A DNA stretch of 64,000 nt from Flavitalea sp966112615 (GTDB lineage Bacteria > Bacteroidota > Bacteroidia > Chitinophagales > Chitinophagaceae). The translations under genes were made by a program, and so were the position numbers. The stretch lies in NCBI GenBank assembly GCA_966112615.1, contig CBHWDO010000008.1, forward strand, positions 82,299 to 146,298, read 5' to 3'. Positions 42,749-50,188 of this stretch are shown one piece after another. Positions within the stretch are counted from its first letter, which is position 1. Every line of letters begins with the position of its first letter. Under the pieces are notes generated by a model. That model did not search any database. It worked only from the letters and a program-made list of their open reading frames with translations, and was not told the DNA's origin.

Positions 42749-44470
42749 ATGCGGTTTACCCAACTCGATTGGATCATACTCATTGGAACATTGCTGCTGA
42801 TCATTCTCTATGGAGTGTATCGCAGCAAATCTTCCCGTAACCTCGATGGATACTTCCTTGGCAACAGGGAAATGCCCTGGTTCATCGTGTTACTGAGTAT
42901 CATGGGTACACAGGCAAGTGCCATCACATTTCTTACTGCTCCCGGACAGGCATACACAGATGGGATGCGTTTCGTTCAATATTATTTCGGGATCCCGCTG
43001 GCAATGGTAGTAGTGGCCGTGACCTTCGTTCCCATTTTTCACCGGCTGAAGATCTACACGGCATACGAATACCTCGAAGACCGGTTCGATCTGAAAACAA
43101 GAACATTCACTTCATTTCTGTTTTTGTTATCACGTGGATTATCAACAGGTATCAGCATCATCGCTCCTTCACTGGTATTGCACAGCATGCTTGGATGGGA
43201 TGTATACACCACGAATATTTTCATGGGAGGACTGGTGATCATTTACACGGTAACTGGTGGTGCAAAAGCTGTTGCCTATACGCAGCAGATTCAGTTCATC
43301 ATCATTTATGCAGCTATGTTTCTTGCGGCTTATTATGTATTGAAGATGTTACCGCAGGGAATCAGTTTCACGGATGCATTACATATCAGTGGAAAATCTG
43401 GAAAGCTCAATGTGATCAGTGACGGGATCAAACCTGATGGAAGTTTTGATTGGAAAGACCGTTACAATATCTGGAGTGGGGTCATTGGTGGATTCTTTTT
43501 ATCACTCAGTTATTTTGGAACCGATCAATCCCAGGTAGGAAGATATCTAACGGGCAGCAGTATACGCGAAAGTAAACTCGGTTTGCTGATGAATGGATTG
43601 GTAAAAGTTCCGCTCCAGTTTTCCATTCTTCTCATCGGTGCATTGCTTTTTTCATTCTACATGTTTTACCAGGCTCCAGCCTACTTTAACCTGGCACAGG
43701 AGAAACAGGTTGCATCCTCTTCTTATGCCGGAGAATACAATGGGTTAAATGAAAAATTCAAAACGCTTCAGGAAGTAAAACGTAATACTGCGATAGGATT
43801 GTCGGGCGCATTGGAAAAGAATGATGATAATGCTATCTCAATGTATCGTGACAGCCTTCAGTCTTTGGAAAAACAAAGTAATGTTATACGAGGAGAGGTG
43901 AAGGAAGTGGTGAAGAAAGCCACGGGTAATAAGGATGCGAACGATACCAATTATATATTCCTGAGGTTTGTTGGAGATTATATTCCTTCAGGCTTAGTGG
44001 GACTTATCATTGCAGTGATCTTCCTTGCTTCATGGGGAAGCATTGCTGCAGCATTGAATTCGCTTGCATCCTGCACCATTGTTGACTTTCACCGGAAGTT
44101 TTCGAAGAGAACATTATCGCAGGAACAGGAGTTTAAGTTGTCTAGATTTTATACCCTTGCCTGGGGTGTCTTTTGTATCATCATTGCGCAATTGTCTTAT
44201 AACCTTGGTAACAGTTTGATTGAAGCAGTTAACATCCTTGGTTCATGGTTTTACGGAACTATACTTGGTGTATTCCTGGTTGCATTTTATATGAAATGGA
44301 TCAAGGGAGATGCAGTGTTTATTGCTGCATTGATTGCAGAAGCATTAGTCATCGGGGTTTATTTTCTCGATATCATTTCATTCCTCTGGTTGAATGTTAT
44401 TGGAGCCATAGCAGTTCCTCTGTTGGCAACATTGCTTCAACCATTCTTCAATAAAAAGATCACTTTTTAA
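42749..44470 (+). CDS. Sodium:solute symporter (SSS family)
   Basis: A 573-residue inner-membrane transporter of the sodium:solute symporter family, with about 13 to 14 membrane helices. Landmarks are YFLGNREMPWFIVLLSIMG and SAITFLTAPGQAYTDGM near the N-terminus and SLSYFGTDQSQVGRYLTG in the middle. An unusual soluble loop of about 80 residues (about 310-390, charged) interrupts the helices. It is the last gene of the M14, PIG-L and small-protein operon, so it probably imports a sugar, amino acid or small peptide fragment made by the secreted enzymes. Its stop overlaps the convergent MORN-like gene by eleven bases. Confidence 0.92.
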   Translation: MRFTQLDWIILIGTLLLIILYGVYRSKSSRNLDGYFLGNREMPWFIVLLSIMGTQASAITFLTAPGQAYTDGMRFVQYYFGIPLAMVVVAVTFVPIFHRLKIYTAYEYLEDRFDLKTRTFTSFLFLLSRGLSTGISIIAPSLVLHSMLGWDVYTTNIFMGGLVIIYTVTGGAKAVAYTQQIQFIIIYAAMFLAAYYVLKMLPQGISFTDALHISGKSGKLNVISDGIKPDGSFDWKDRYNIWSGVIGGFFLSLSYFGTDQSQVGRYLTGSSIRESKLGLLMNGLVKVPLQFSILLIGALLFSFYMFYQAPAYFNLAQEKQVASSSYAGEYNGLNEKFKTLQEVKRNTAIGLSGALEKNDDNAISMYRDSLQSLEKQSNVIRGEVKEVVKKATGNKDANDTNYIFLRFVGDYIPSGLVGLIIAVIFLASWGSIAAALNSLASCTIVDFHRKFSKRTLSQEQEFKLSRFYTLAWGVFCIIIAQLSYNLGNSLIEAVNILGSWFYGTILGVFLVAFYMKWIKGDAVFIAALIAEALVIGVYFLDIISFLWLNVIGAIAVPLLATLLQPFFNKKITF

Positions 44471-45266
44471 AATAGTGTCGGTCGCGGATCTTTCCATTGT
44501 TTCGATAGTACTCCGTGTACACTAATTCACCATTCTTATCGAAATACCTCCATTGGTGAAAGCGATTGCCATTGTGGTAAACGCCGGTTCCATACATATT
44601 GGCATTGACAGCTTCTTTCCAAAAGCCATGCTTCAATCCACTTTCATAGTTTCCTGAATCTTTAACGGCTCCATTCTCATAATAATTGATGAATAAGCCA
44701 TGATGAAAGCTTTGGGAATAAGGAGCAACATATTCTCCATGATGCTCAGGATCTGTATTATAATTGATTTTCTCCAACAGCGTTGAATTAGCTTGGATGG
44801 ACGATTTATCAAAATTTGGTTTGAAAAATTGCTCCACGTTCCTGCCTTCATTTGCGTAGCGGGTGATCACATAATGCTGGAATTTGGGATGCCCTCTACG
44901 CAGATCAGTTTTGGCATATGCATATTTCTCGGCGCTGTAGGTGCGGATATTTCGAAGTTGACCATTGGGATACCAGGTCTTCCACAATCCATCCGGAAGA
45001 TTCTTTTCCATTCTACCTGAATCACAGGCTAACTGGTTGGAATAAAATGTAGTCCAGTTACCATGAAGCTGGTTATTTTTTATACCGATAATAAATCTTT
45101 TGTTGTTGTTATCCGCAAATCCGGTAGCAACCAATTGATTTTTGCCGGTTTCTTTTTTTTCAATGGAAGGATCTTTCAAAATACTGTCAAGATCAAAATT
45201 GATTGATTGCGACAAGGCGCTGATAATACCCGAAACGATAAAAAAAGTCTTTGCAATCATGATCAT
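44460..45266 (-). CDS. Secreted MORN-repeat-like protein (YwqK-like)
   Basis: A 268-residue protein with an N-terminal signal-like segment and repeated aromatic-glycine motifs typical of MORN/YwqK-like proteins, for example TWYPNGQLRNIRTYS, YYENGAVKDSGNYESGLKHG and GVYHNGNRFHQWRYFDKNGE. Databases often label such proteins as YwqK-family antitoxins, but no toxin partner is nearby and the exported location makes that role unlikely. Translation could begin at the first Met or two codons later. The stop overlaps the convergent symporter gene. Confidence 0.8.
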   Translation of the reverse strand: MIMIAKTFFIVSGIISALSQSINFDLDSILKDPSIEKKETGKNQLVATGFADNNNKRFIIGIKNNQLHGNWTTFYSNQLACDSGRMEKNLPDGLWKTWYPNGQLRNIRTYSAEKYAYAKTDLRRGHPKFQHYVITRYANEGRNVEQFFKPNFDKSSIQANSTLLEKINYNTDPEHHGEYVAPYSQSFHHGLFINYYENGAVKDSGNYESGLKHGFWKEAVNANMYGTGVYHNGNRFHQWRYFDKNGELVYTEYYRNNGKIRDRHYFKK

Positions 45267-45286
45267 ATTTTTCTGTTGAACAATAG

Positions 45287-45348
45287 ATTCACCTGGTAAA
45301 CAGGATCCTTTATAAAAAGTTGCACAAAGGTCTGCCTGCCAGGTGAAT
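45287..45348. repeat. Inverted repeat ATTCACCTGG / CCAGGTGAAT
   Basis: A perfect 10-base inverted repeat with 42 bases between arms, in the gap between the MORN-like gene start and the stop of the 171-residue gene. It could be a weak terminator for the latter or a regulator site. Confidence 0.5.
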
Positions 45349-45363
45349 TATCATGATAATAAA

Positions 45364-45879
45364 TTACAAAAGACTGTTAGATTTCTTTTTCCTGGTTAGC
45401 ATAAAAGTAACGGCGGCCACTACTGCAGTGGTAACCAGTACTTTTTTGATCAATCCCTGCCTGTTATATTTCCATTCAGCATTCCAGCCTTTTTCCGCAA
45501 AAATGTTTGGTACAATTCCATGTTTCAGGTCATCGATGATTCCTTCAATTACCTGCACACGATCGGCCATGATCAGTGGAAGCCAGTGTTTGAAACTGCT
45601 TTCACTGTGTTGAAAAGCATAGCGTCGAATCTGCCCGCTAAGACCTGAAGGTGGAACCGTTGTACCGAAAACTGCCGTAACATTTGGACGTTCATTGGAA
45701 TGAAGTATCTCAACATCAACTGGCTGTTGTGTTGGACGGTCATAATGCAGCCTGTTGTGATCATCGCCTGTCCAGTGTTTCATTGGATAGGTAGGTTCAT
45801 TTTCCGGATCTGCATCAATTCCCCAACCTTTTATATGGGAAAATTTTTGTTCAGGATTTTGTTCAAGATTTTGTTCCAT
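45364..45879 (-). CDS. Hypothetical protein with C-terminal membrane helix, 171 residues
   Basis: A protein of unknown function. The N-terminus is polar and rich in Glu, Gln and Asn, with IKGWGIDADPENEPTYPMKH. The middle has FGTTVPPSGLSGQIRRYAFQ, and one membrane helix near the end (KKVLVTTAVVAAVTFML) is followed by basic residues. It is thus a tail-anchored protein with most of its mass on one side of the inner membrane. It starts 12 bases after the zinc alcohol dehydrogenase stop in the same direction, so it is probably its operon partner. No catalytic motif is recognised. Confidence 0.72.
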   Translation of the reverse strand: MEQNLEQNPEQKFSHIKGWGIDADPENEPTYPMKHWTGDDHNRLHYDRPTQQPVDVEILHSNERPNVTAVFGTTVPPSGLSGQIRRYAFQHSESSFKHWLPLIMADRVQVIEGIIDDLKHGIVPNIFAEKGWNAEWKYNRQGLIKKVLVTTAVVAAVTFMLTRKKKSNSLL

Positions 45880-45891
45880 AGCTGTTGATTT

Positions 45892-47049
45892 TTATGCCAT
45901 TGCAGTTGGCGGTATCAATACTGTTTTAATACAATTGTCTCTTTTTGCTGAGAAGATATGGTAAGCATCTGCTACTTCTTCAAGCGGTACACGGTGTGTG
46001 ATGATCTCTTTTGGATTGATGATACCATTCTGGATATGTTCGATCAGCCTTGGTAAAAGTCTTTTCACCGATGCCTGGTTAGCACGGATGGTCAGACCTT
46101 TGTTTACCACATTTCCAATCGGAATGGCAGCATCAGTTGGTCCGTATACGCCCACGATAGAAACAATTCCACCTTTTTTCACTGAATTGATCGCCCAGTG
46201 AAGTGCTGTTGTAGAACCGCCCTGCATCAGCGTTTTACGACCAAGGATCGTATTCATCGCGCTTCCTGCAGCCTCACCTCCAACACAGTCGATACAAACA
46301 TCTGCACCGTAATAGCCGGTTGTTTTCTTGGCGAAAAGAACAGGATCTCCCAATGACCGGAAGTTATATGCTTCACATTGTGCGTAATTGCGCACAAAAT
46401 CAAGGCGATATTCAAGATGGTCTATCACGATCACTCGTCCTGCACCAAATAGCCAGGCGCATTTAGCAGCCATAATTCCAATAGGTCCGGCGCCGAAGAT
46501 CATTACCGTATCACCCTTTTTGATACCTCCCATTTCTGCAGCCTGGTAACCTGTCGGAAGTACATCGGTAAGGAGCACTGCATCATCAAGGTCCATATCT
46601 GGCGGAATTACCATGGGCCCAACATCAGCGTAAGGAACCCGAACATATTCGGCCTGACCGCCATCGTATCCTCCGGCAGTATGTGAATATCCAAAGATGC
46701 CGCCAACAGCGGTAGCTTCAGGATTGGATTCATGGCAGTTTCCAAAAAGTCCCTGTTTACAGAAGTTACAACCACCGCAGGCGATGTTAAATGGAACTAT
46801 TACATGGTCACCCACTTTGAGTTTTTGCACTTCTGAACCAACTTCTTCCACGATCCCGATGAATTCATGTCCAAATGTTGATCCTACTCTTGTATCAGGT
46901 ACGATACCATGATAAAGGTGAAGATCCGATCCGCAGATGCAGGATCTTGTTACACGTACAATTGCATCCCCCGGATGCAGAATTTCTGGATAAGGTTTAT
47001 CGCGATCCGCGCGGATCCTGAATGGTCCGCGGTAGTTCATAGCTAGCAT
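45892..47049 (-). CDS. Zinc-dependent alcohol/formaldehyde dehydrogenase-like protein
   Basis: A medium-chain dehydrogenase of about 385 residues, close to glutathione-independent formaldehyde dehydrogenases. The catalytic zinc site is seen in VTRSCICGSDLHLYHG and GHEFIGIVEEVG, the structural zinc site in ACGGCNFCKQGLFGNCHESN, and the NAD-binding loop in VMIFGAGPIGIMAAKC. I start it at MLAMNYRGPFRIRADRD. The longer open frame to 47181 reads through an 8-base tandem repeat and has no plausible leader; an ATG at 47055 or 47040 is also possible. The substrate is not certain: formaldehyde, another aldehyde or an alcohol. Confidence 0.9.
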   Translation of the reverse strand: MLAMNYRGPFRIRADRDKPYPEILHPGDAIVRVTRSCICGSDLHLYHGIVPDTRVGSTFGHEFIGIVEEVGSEVQKLKVGDHVIVPFNIACGGCNFCKQGLFGNCHESNPEATAVGGIFGYSHTAGGYDGGQAEYVRVPYADVGPMVIPPDMDLDDAVLLTDVLPTGYQAAEMGGIKKGDTVMIFGAGPIGIMAAKCAWLFGAGRVIVIDHLEYRLDFVRNYAQCEAYNFRSLGDPVLFAKKTTGYYGADVCIDCVGGEAAGSAMNTILGRKTLMQGGSTTALHWAINSVKKGGIVSIVGVYGPTDAAIPIGNVVNKGLTIRANQASVKRLLPRLIEHIQNGIINPKEIITHRVPLEEVADAYHIFSAKRDNCIKTVLIPPTAMA

Positions 47050-47094
47050 AGGCATTGTTTTGAGGGAAGGGTGTAAAAATTGGGCCAGTGGAAA

Positions 47095-47130
47095 GTGGAG
47101 ACATGTAGACATGGAGACATGGAGACGTGG
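47095..47130. repeat. Family B tandem array, period 8 (ATGGAGAC)
   Basis: Units GTGGAGAC, ATGTAGAC, ATGGAGAC and ATGGAGAC plus GTGG. The complementary array is at 48194-48233, in the opposite orientation across the DUF2911 gene. Confidence 0.88.
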
Positions 47131-47148
47131 TGAAGCCCTTGGCAAAAA

Positions 47149-47178
47149 AAAATGGGAACCGTTTCCAATTCCCATTTT
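47149..47178 (-). terminator. Terminator of the DUF2911 gene
   Basis: Stem AAAATGGGAA / TTCCCATTTT with a 10-base loop and a U-run on the minus strand, 25 bases past the DUF2911 stop. Confidence 0.82.
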
Positions 47179-47202
47179 CAATTATCGATGATCGATTTCG
47201 GT

Positions 47203-48039
47203 TTACTTCAAACTCTTGATCAGCTTTTCATTCAATGCTACATAATCGTCGTTCTTGGCTGCTTTAGCAAGTTCGATTGATTTGTTGGCAGCAGCAATAG
47301 CTTCCTGCTTTTTGCCAAGCTTTGCGAGGGCATTTGCTTTCTGATGATGAACCCAAAATGCATTCGGAGTTTGCTCCAAAGCTTTATTGATCCACTCCAG
47401 TGCTTTATTTGCATCCTTGCCTGATTCAAGATAATACATGGCAGCCTGGAAATATGGACGGTTGTCCTTGTTCATCAGGTTATCGATCTGCGCCATCACT
47501 TTAGTATCAACATCTGAAGTCACAGGAAATGCTACTTCAACATCATCCCAGATAATGAAGATGTCCATGCTGTTTGGTTTGATGTTATCAAAACCGATCA
47601 TGAACTGCTCTACTGTAAAAGGCAGCTTGTTAGCCTTAACAGTGGTACGTACAACATCCTGGTCTTCTTTGTATGCTGCAGGACTGGTTACATCAGTTTG
47701 TTTGGTGATGATGATGGTCCATTCATTTTGATTTGGAATGGTAAGAAGGCCATATTTTCCTGCTGGAACTTTTTTACCTCCGATGGTCACATCTTCTCCA
47801 AAAGTCAGTGTGGTTGCACCATTTGCACCGGTTCTCCAAACCTTTCCATAAGGAACCAGGTCACCATAAACAACTCTTCCTCTCTTAGCCGGGCGAGAGT
47901 AATTCAATTCTACCTGCGACAGTGCAAAGTCTTGCTTTACAGTTTGCCCTGGTGAAGGCTGCGGAGTTCTGAATGGCTGGGCATCAACTTCACCTGCCAG
48001 GAATAAACTTAAGCATGCAATGGTCAATAGTCTCTTCAT
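47203..48039 (-). CDS. DUF2911-domain protein with TPR tail, secreted
   Basis: A 278-residue exported protein with a signal peptide (1-20, ending EVDAQ). Residues 30-165 match DUF2911, seen in QVELNYSRPAKRGRVVYGDL, YGKVWRTGANGATTLTFGED and KKVPAGKYGLLTIP. The function of that domain is unknown. Residues 190-275 form tetratricopeptide repeats (AAMYYLESGKDANKALEWI, FWVHHQKANALAKLGKKQEA). It stands alone with its own terminator, and its leader lies beside family A and B repeats. Confidence 0.9.
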   Translation of the reverse strand: MKRLLTIACLSLFLAGEVDAQPFRTPQPSPGQTVKQDFALSQVELNYSRPAKRGRVVYGDLVPYGKVWRTGANGATTLTFGEDVTIGGKKVPAGKYGLLTIPNQNEWTIIITKQTDVTSPAAYKEDQDVVRTTVKANKLPFTVEQFMIGFDNIKPNSMDIFIIWDDVEVAFPVTSDVDTKVMAQIDNLMNKDNRPYFQAAMYYLESGKDANKALEWINKALEQTPNAFWVHHQKANALAKLGKKQEAIAAANKSIELAKAAKNDDYVALNEKLIKSLK

Positions 48040-48077
48040 TGTTGTTGGTTTTTGAGGTCGTAAATGTAGTTATTTGT

Positions 48078-48139
48078 GGGGAAATGGGAAATCGGTAATC
48101 GGTAATCGGGAATGGAGAATGGGGAATGGAGAATTGGGA
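48078..48139. repeat. Family B tandem array, period 7 (CGGTAAT then GGAATGG)
   Basis: Units CGGTAAT/CGGGAAT turn into AGAATGG/GGAATGG units without a break. This is the same pair of unit types joined at 13489-13558, in the reverse orientation. It lies 39 bases upstream of the DUF2911 gene start. Confidence 0.88.
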
Positions 48140-48159
48140 AAAAAATCAGAAAGACTAAG

Positions 48160-48191
48160 CGTTCAGCCCGCCCTTCGGGCGTTCTGCCCAT
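48160..48191. repeat. Family A hairpin repeat, minimal copy (copy 5)
   Basis: One CGCCC-TTC-GGGCG hairpin (48169-48181) flanked by GTTCAGC and GTTCTGCCC words. It is the smallest intact copy and sits between two family B arrays. Confidence 0.82.
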
Positions 48192-48193
48192 TC

Positions 48194-48233
48194 ACGTCTC
48201 CAAGTCTCCATGTCTCCACGTCTTCACTTCCCC
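48194..48233. repeat. Family B tandem array, period 8 (ATGTCTCC), over the xerD stop
   Basis: Units ACGTCTCC, AAGTCTCC, ATGTCTCC, ACGTCTTC and ACTTCCCC. On the minus strand it reads GGAGACAT-type units, and the xerD TGA at 48224 lies inside the array. Confidence 0.88.
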
Positions 48234-49129
48234 CCATACCCTGGATGAAACTTCCTCAACGTCTCCTTCAAATACTCCCTGCTGATATGCGTGTACATCT
48301 CTGTGGTGGTAATGCTTTCATGTCCAAGCATTTCCTGTACTGCACGAAGATCTGCACCACCTTCTACCAAATGTGTTGCAAAAGAATGCCTGAAAGTATG
48401 CGGTGAGATCTTTTTATTAATGCCTGCTTTTTCTACCAGCTCTTTGAGCATCAGAAATATCATTACCCTGGTGAGTTTTGCACCGCGACGATTTAAAAAC
48501 AGGATGTCTTCATTGCCAGGTTTAATATCCTGGTGTCTCCTGATATGATCTCTGTAAATATTGATTTGCCTGATTGCAGCATCACCAATAGGAACAAGTC
48601 TTTCCTTGTTTCCTTTTCCAATCACCCTGATAAATCCAATGTCAAGATAAAGATTTGATATGCGGAGGTTGATCAGTTCTGTTACACGTAACCCGCAACT
48701 GTACAGGGTTTCAAGTATCGCCTTGTTTCTTTCTCCTTCAGCCTTGCTGAGATCGACCTGTGCAATGATCGATTCAATTTCTTCAAATGATAACACATCA
48801 GGAAGTGCTTTTTTCATCCTGGGAGTTTCGAGCAGCAGACTTGGATCCTTCCGGGTGATCTGTTCGAGCTGACAATATTTATAGAACGCTCTTATTCCTG
48901 AAATGATCCTGGCCTGTGATCTTGCGGTCATACCCAATTCCGCTATCCAAGTAATAAAAAGCTGCAGGTCTTCCAGTTCAATATCGGCCGGATTTTTCAG
49001 ATCTCCCGTATGCAAAAGATATTGCGTGAGTTTTTCAATATCATGCAGGTACGCTTCAATGGAATGATCACTCAACGACCTTTCCAATTGCAGGTATGCT
49101 TTAAATCCTTTCTTATAGGGCTCCCACAT
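48224..49129 (-). CDS. xerD: Site-specific tyrosine recombinase XerD
   Basis: A 301-residue tyrosine recombinase that resolves chromosome dimers at dif with a Xer partner. It has an N-terminal SAM-like domain (about 1-90) and a catalytic domain. All catalytic residues are visible: Arg148 (GLRVTEL), Lys172 (VIGKGNKERLV), His244 and Arg247 (SPHTFRHSF), His270 (LGHESI) and Tyr279 (EMYTHIS). The length is exactly that of housekeeping XerC/XerD, and no phage or integron context is near, so this is the core enzyme, not a mobile integrase. Its stop lies inside an 8-base tandem repeat. Confidence 0.93.
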   Translation of the reverse strand: MWEPYKKGFKAYLQLERSLSDHSIEAYLHDIEKLTQYLLHTGDLKNPADIELEDLQLFITWIAELGMTARSQARIISGIRAFYKYCQLEQITRKDPSLLLETPRMKKALPDVLSFEEIESIIAQVDLSKAEGERNKAILETLYSCGLRVTELINLRISNLYLDIGFIRVIGKGNKERLVPIGDAAIRQINIYRDHIRRHQDIKPGNEDILFLNRRGAKLTRVMIFLMLKELVEKAGINKKISPHTFRHSFATHLVEGGADLRAVQEMLGHESITTTEMYTHISREYLKETLRKFHPGYGGK

Positions 49130-49211
49130 GATATTTTTCTGCTGATGTTCTTTGGTAAACGATTTTATTTAGCTTGCAATGCTAACAAAAATTCATCTCT
49201 TACCTTACTAC

Positions 49212-49709
49212 ATGGAGAAGATCAATTTAAAAGCTTTCAAAAAGAAAGTTGTACAGAATAAATCCGCCTTTAAAAGATTTCTTACCAAGCTTGAAAATCA
49301 TCCTCCACGTGGGTTATCAAGAGCGATCCTCGAAAAAGATGCAGAAACCTGGCAGGAAACGGATTGCCTGAGTTGCGCCAATTGTTGCAAAACCATGTCG
49401 CCAACATATACTCCTGGTGATCTCAAAAGGATCAGCATGCATTTTGGTATGTCTGTAGATGCTTTCAAAGAAAAGTGGTTGTATAAAGACCGCAATGGCG
49501 ACTGGATGAACCGCAACCAGCCATGCCAGTTCCTTAATCTTATCGATAATAAATGCAGTATCTACCCGATCCGTCCAAAAGACTGTGCCGGCTTCCCGCA
49601 TCACAATAAAAAACCTTTTACCGACTATGCTCATGTATTCAAGCAGAATATTGAGTATTGTCCCGCGACGTATAAGATGGTGGAGAAGATGAAGAGCCAT
49701 CTGGGGTGA
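49212..49709 (+). CDS. YkgJ-family cysteine-cluster protein
   Basis: A 165-residue protein of the YkgJ (UPF0153) cysteine-cluster family, thought to bind zinc or an iron-sulfur centre. The eight-cysteine pattern is seen in CLSCANCCKTMSPTYTPGD, QPCQFLNLIDNKCSIYPIRP and DCAGFPHH plus a late Cys in EYCPATYK. I start it at MEKINLKAFKKK; an ATG at 49179 is less likely. The product is probably cytoplasmic and its function is not established. It is divergent from xerD, and a family B array begins two bases after its TGA. Confidence 0.88.
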   Translation: MEKINLKAFKKKVVQNKSAFKRFLTKLENHPPRGLSRAILEKDAETWQETDCLSCANCCKTMSPTYTPGDLKRISMHFGMSVDAFKEKWLYKDRNGDWMNRNQPCQFLNLIDNKCSIYPIRPKDCAGFPHHNKKPFTDYAHVFKQNIEYCPATYKMVEKMKSHLG

Positions 49710-49710
49710 T

Positions 49711-49793
49711 GAAGAATCGGAAATGGAGAATCGGAAATGGAGAATGGTAACATCTCAATATTCCCCATTCCCCATTCCCCATTCTCCATTCGC
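49711..49793. repeat. Family B inverted tandem array, period 7 (GGAATGG / CCCCATT)
   Basis: AATCGG and GGAAATGGAGAA units face CCCCATT/CCCATTCT units across a short non-repeated centre (GTAACATCTCAATA), so the RNA could form a long imperfect hairpin. It lies between the YkgJ stop and the convergent YraN stop. Confidence 0.87.
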
Positions 49794-49798
49794 CCTTC

Positions 49799-50155
49799 TC
49801 AAAAAAAGAAGACATCCTCCACCCACCTTATCTCCACCTTCCCATCTCTATACTCCACCCCAATTACATCAAACTGGATCTGGTTCCAGTATGGATGTTG
49901 TGCACAATATGCCCTTGCAACTTTTTGCATATGTTTTAATTTCTTCTGATCAACAGCTAGCTCTGGTGCTCCGAAACCCTCGCCCCATCTGCCTTTCACT
50001 TCAACAAAATGTAATACTCCCTTGCTCAATGCAATAATATCAACTTCATACCTGCTGTATCTCCAGTTGATCTCCAGCACCCTGAATTGATTCATTACTA
50101 AAAACCTTACAGCTTCAGATTCTGCCCGCCTGCCCTTGATTTGATTTTCCCGCAT
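49799..50155 (-). CDS. YraN/UPF0102-family endonuclease-like protein
   Basis: A protein of about 118 residues with the restriction-endonuclease-like fold of the YraN (UPF0102) family. GRRAESEAVRFLVMNQF starts the fold, and the catalytic core is seen as YEVDIIALSKGVLHFVEVK (Asp, then Glu-x-Lys). AVDQKKLKHMQKVARAY is the conserved helix. I start it at MRENQIKGRRAESEA because the longer frame overlaps the manA start on the other strand. The cellular role is not fixed; a structure-specific nuclease function is suspected. It is divergent from manA. Confidence 0.88.
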   Translation of the reverse strand: MRENQIKGRRAESEAVRFLVMNQFRVLEINWRYSRYEVDIIALSKGVLHFVEVKGRWGEGFGAPELAVDQKKLKHMQKVARAYCAQHPYWNQIQFDVIGVEYRDGKVEIRWVEDVFFF

Positions 50156-50188
50156 CCCATTGTTTTGTAATTTGGCCAAAACTTTTTC

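Noticed and set aside
44460..45266. An antitoxin of a toxin-antitoxin pair, as MORN/YwqK proteins are often labelled
   Set aside because: The protein has a signal-like N-terminus and no toxin-like neighbour.
47050..47181. An N-terminal extension of the zinc dehydrogenase
   Set aside because: It is encoded by an 8-base tandem repeat and is neither a signal peptide nor conserved-looking; the family begins at MLAMNYRGPF.
48078..48233. A possible CRISPR array in the repeat-rich gap before xerD
   Set aside because: The units are 7-8 bases with no spacers of constant length, and no cas gene is in the window.
48224..49129. A phage or integrative-element integrase
   Set aside because: Length, motifs and the lack of attachment sites or mobile genes fit the housekeeping XerD.
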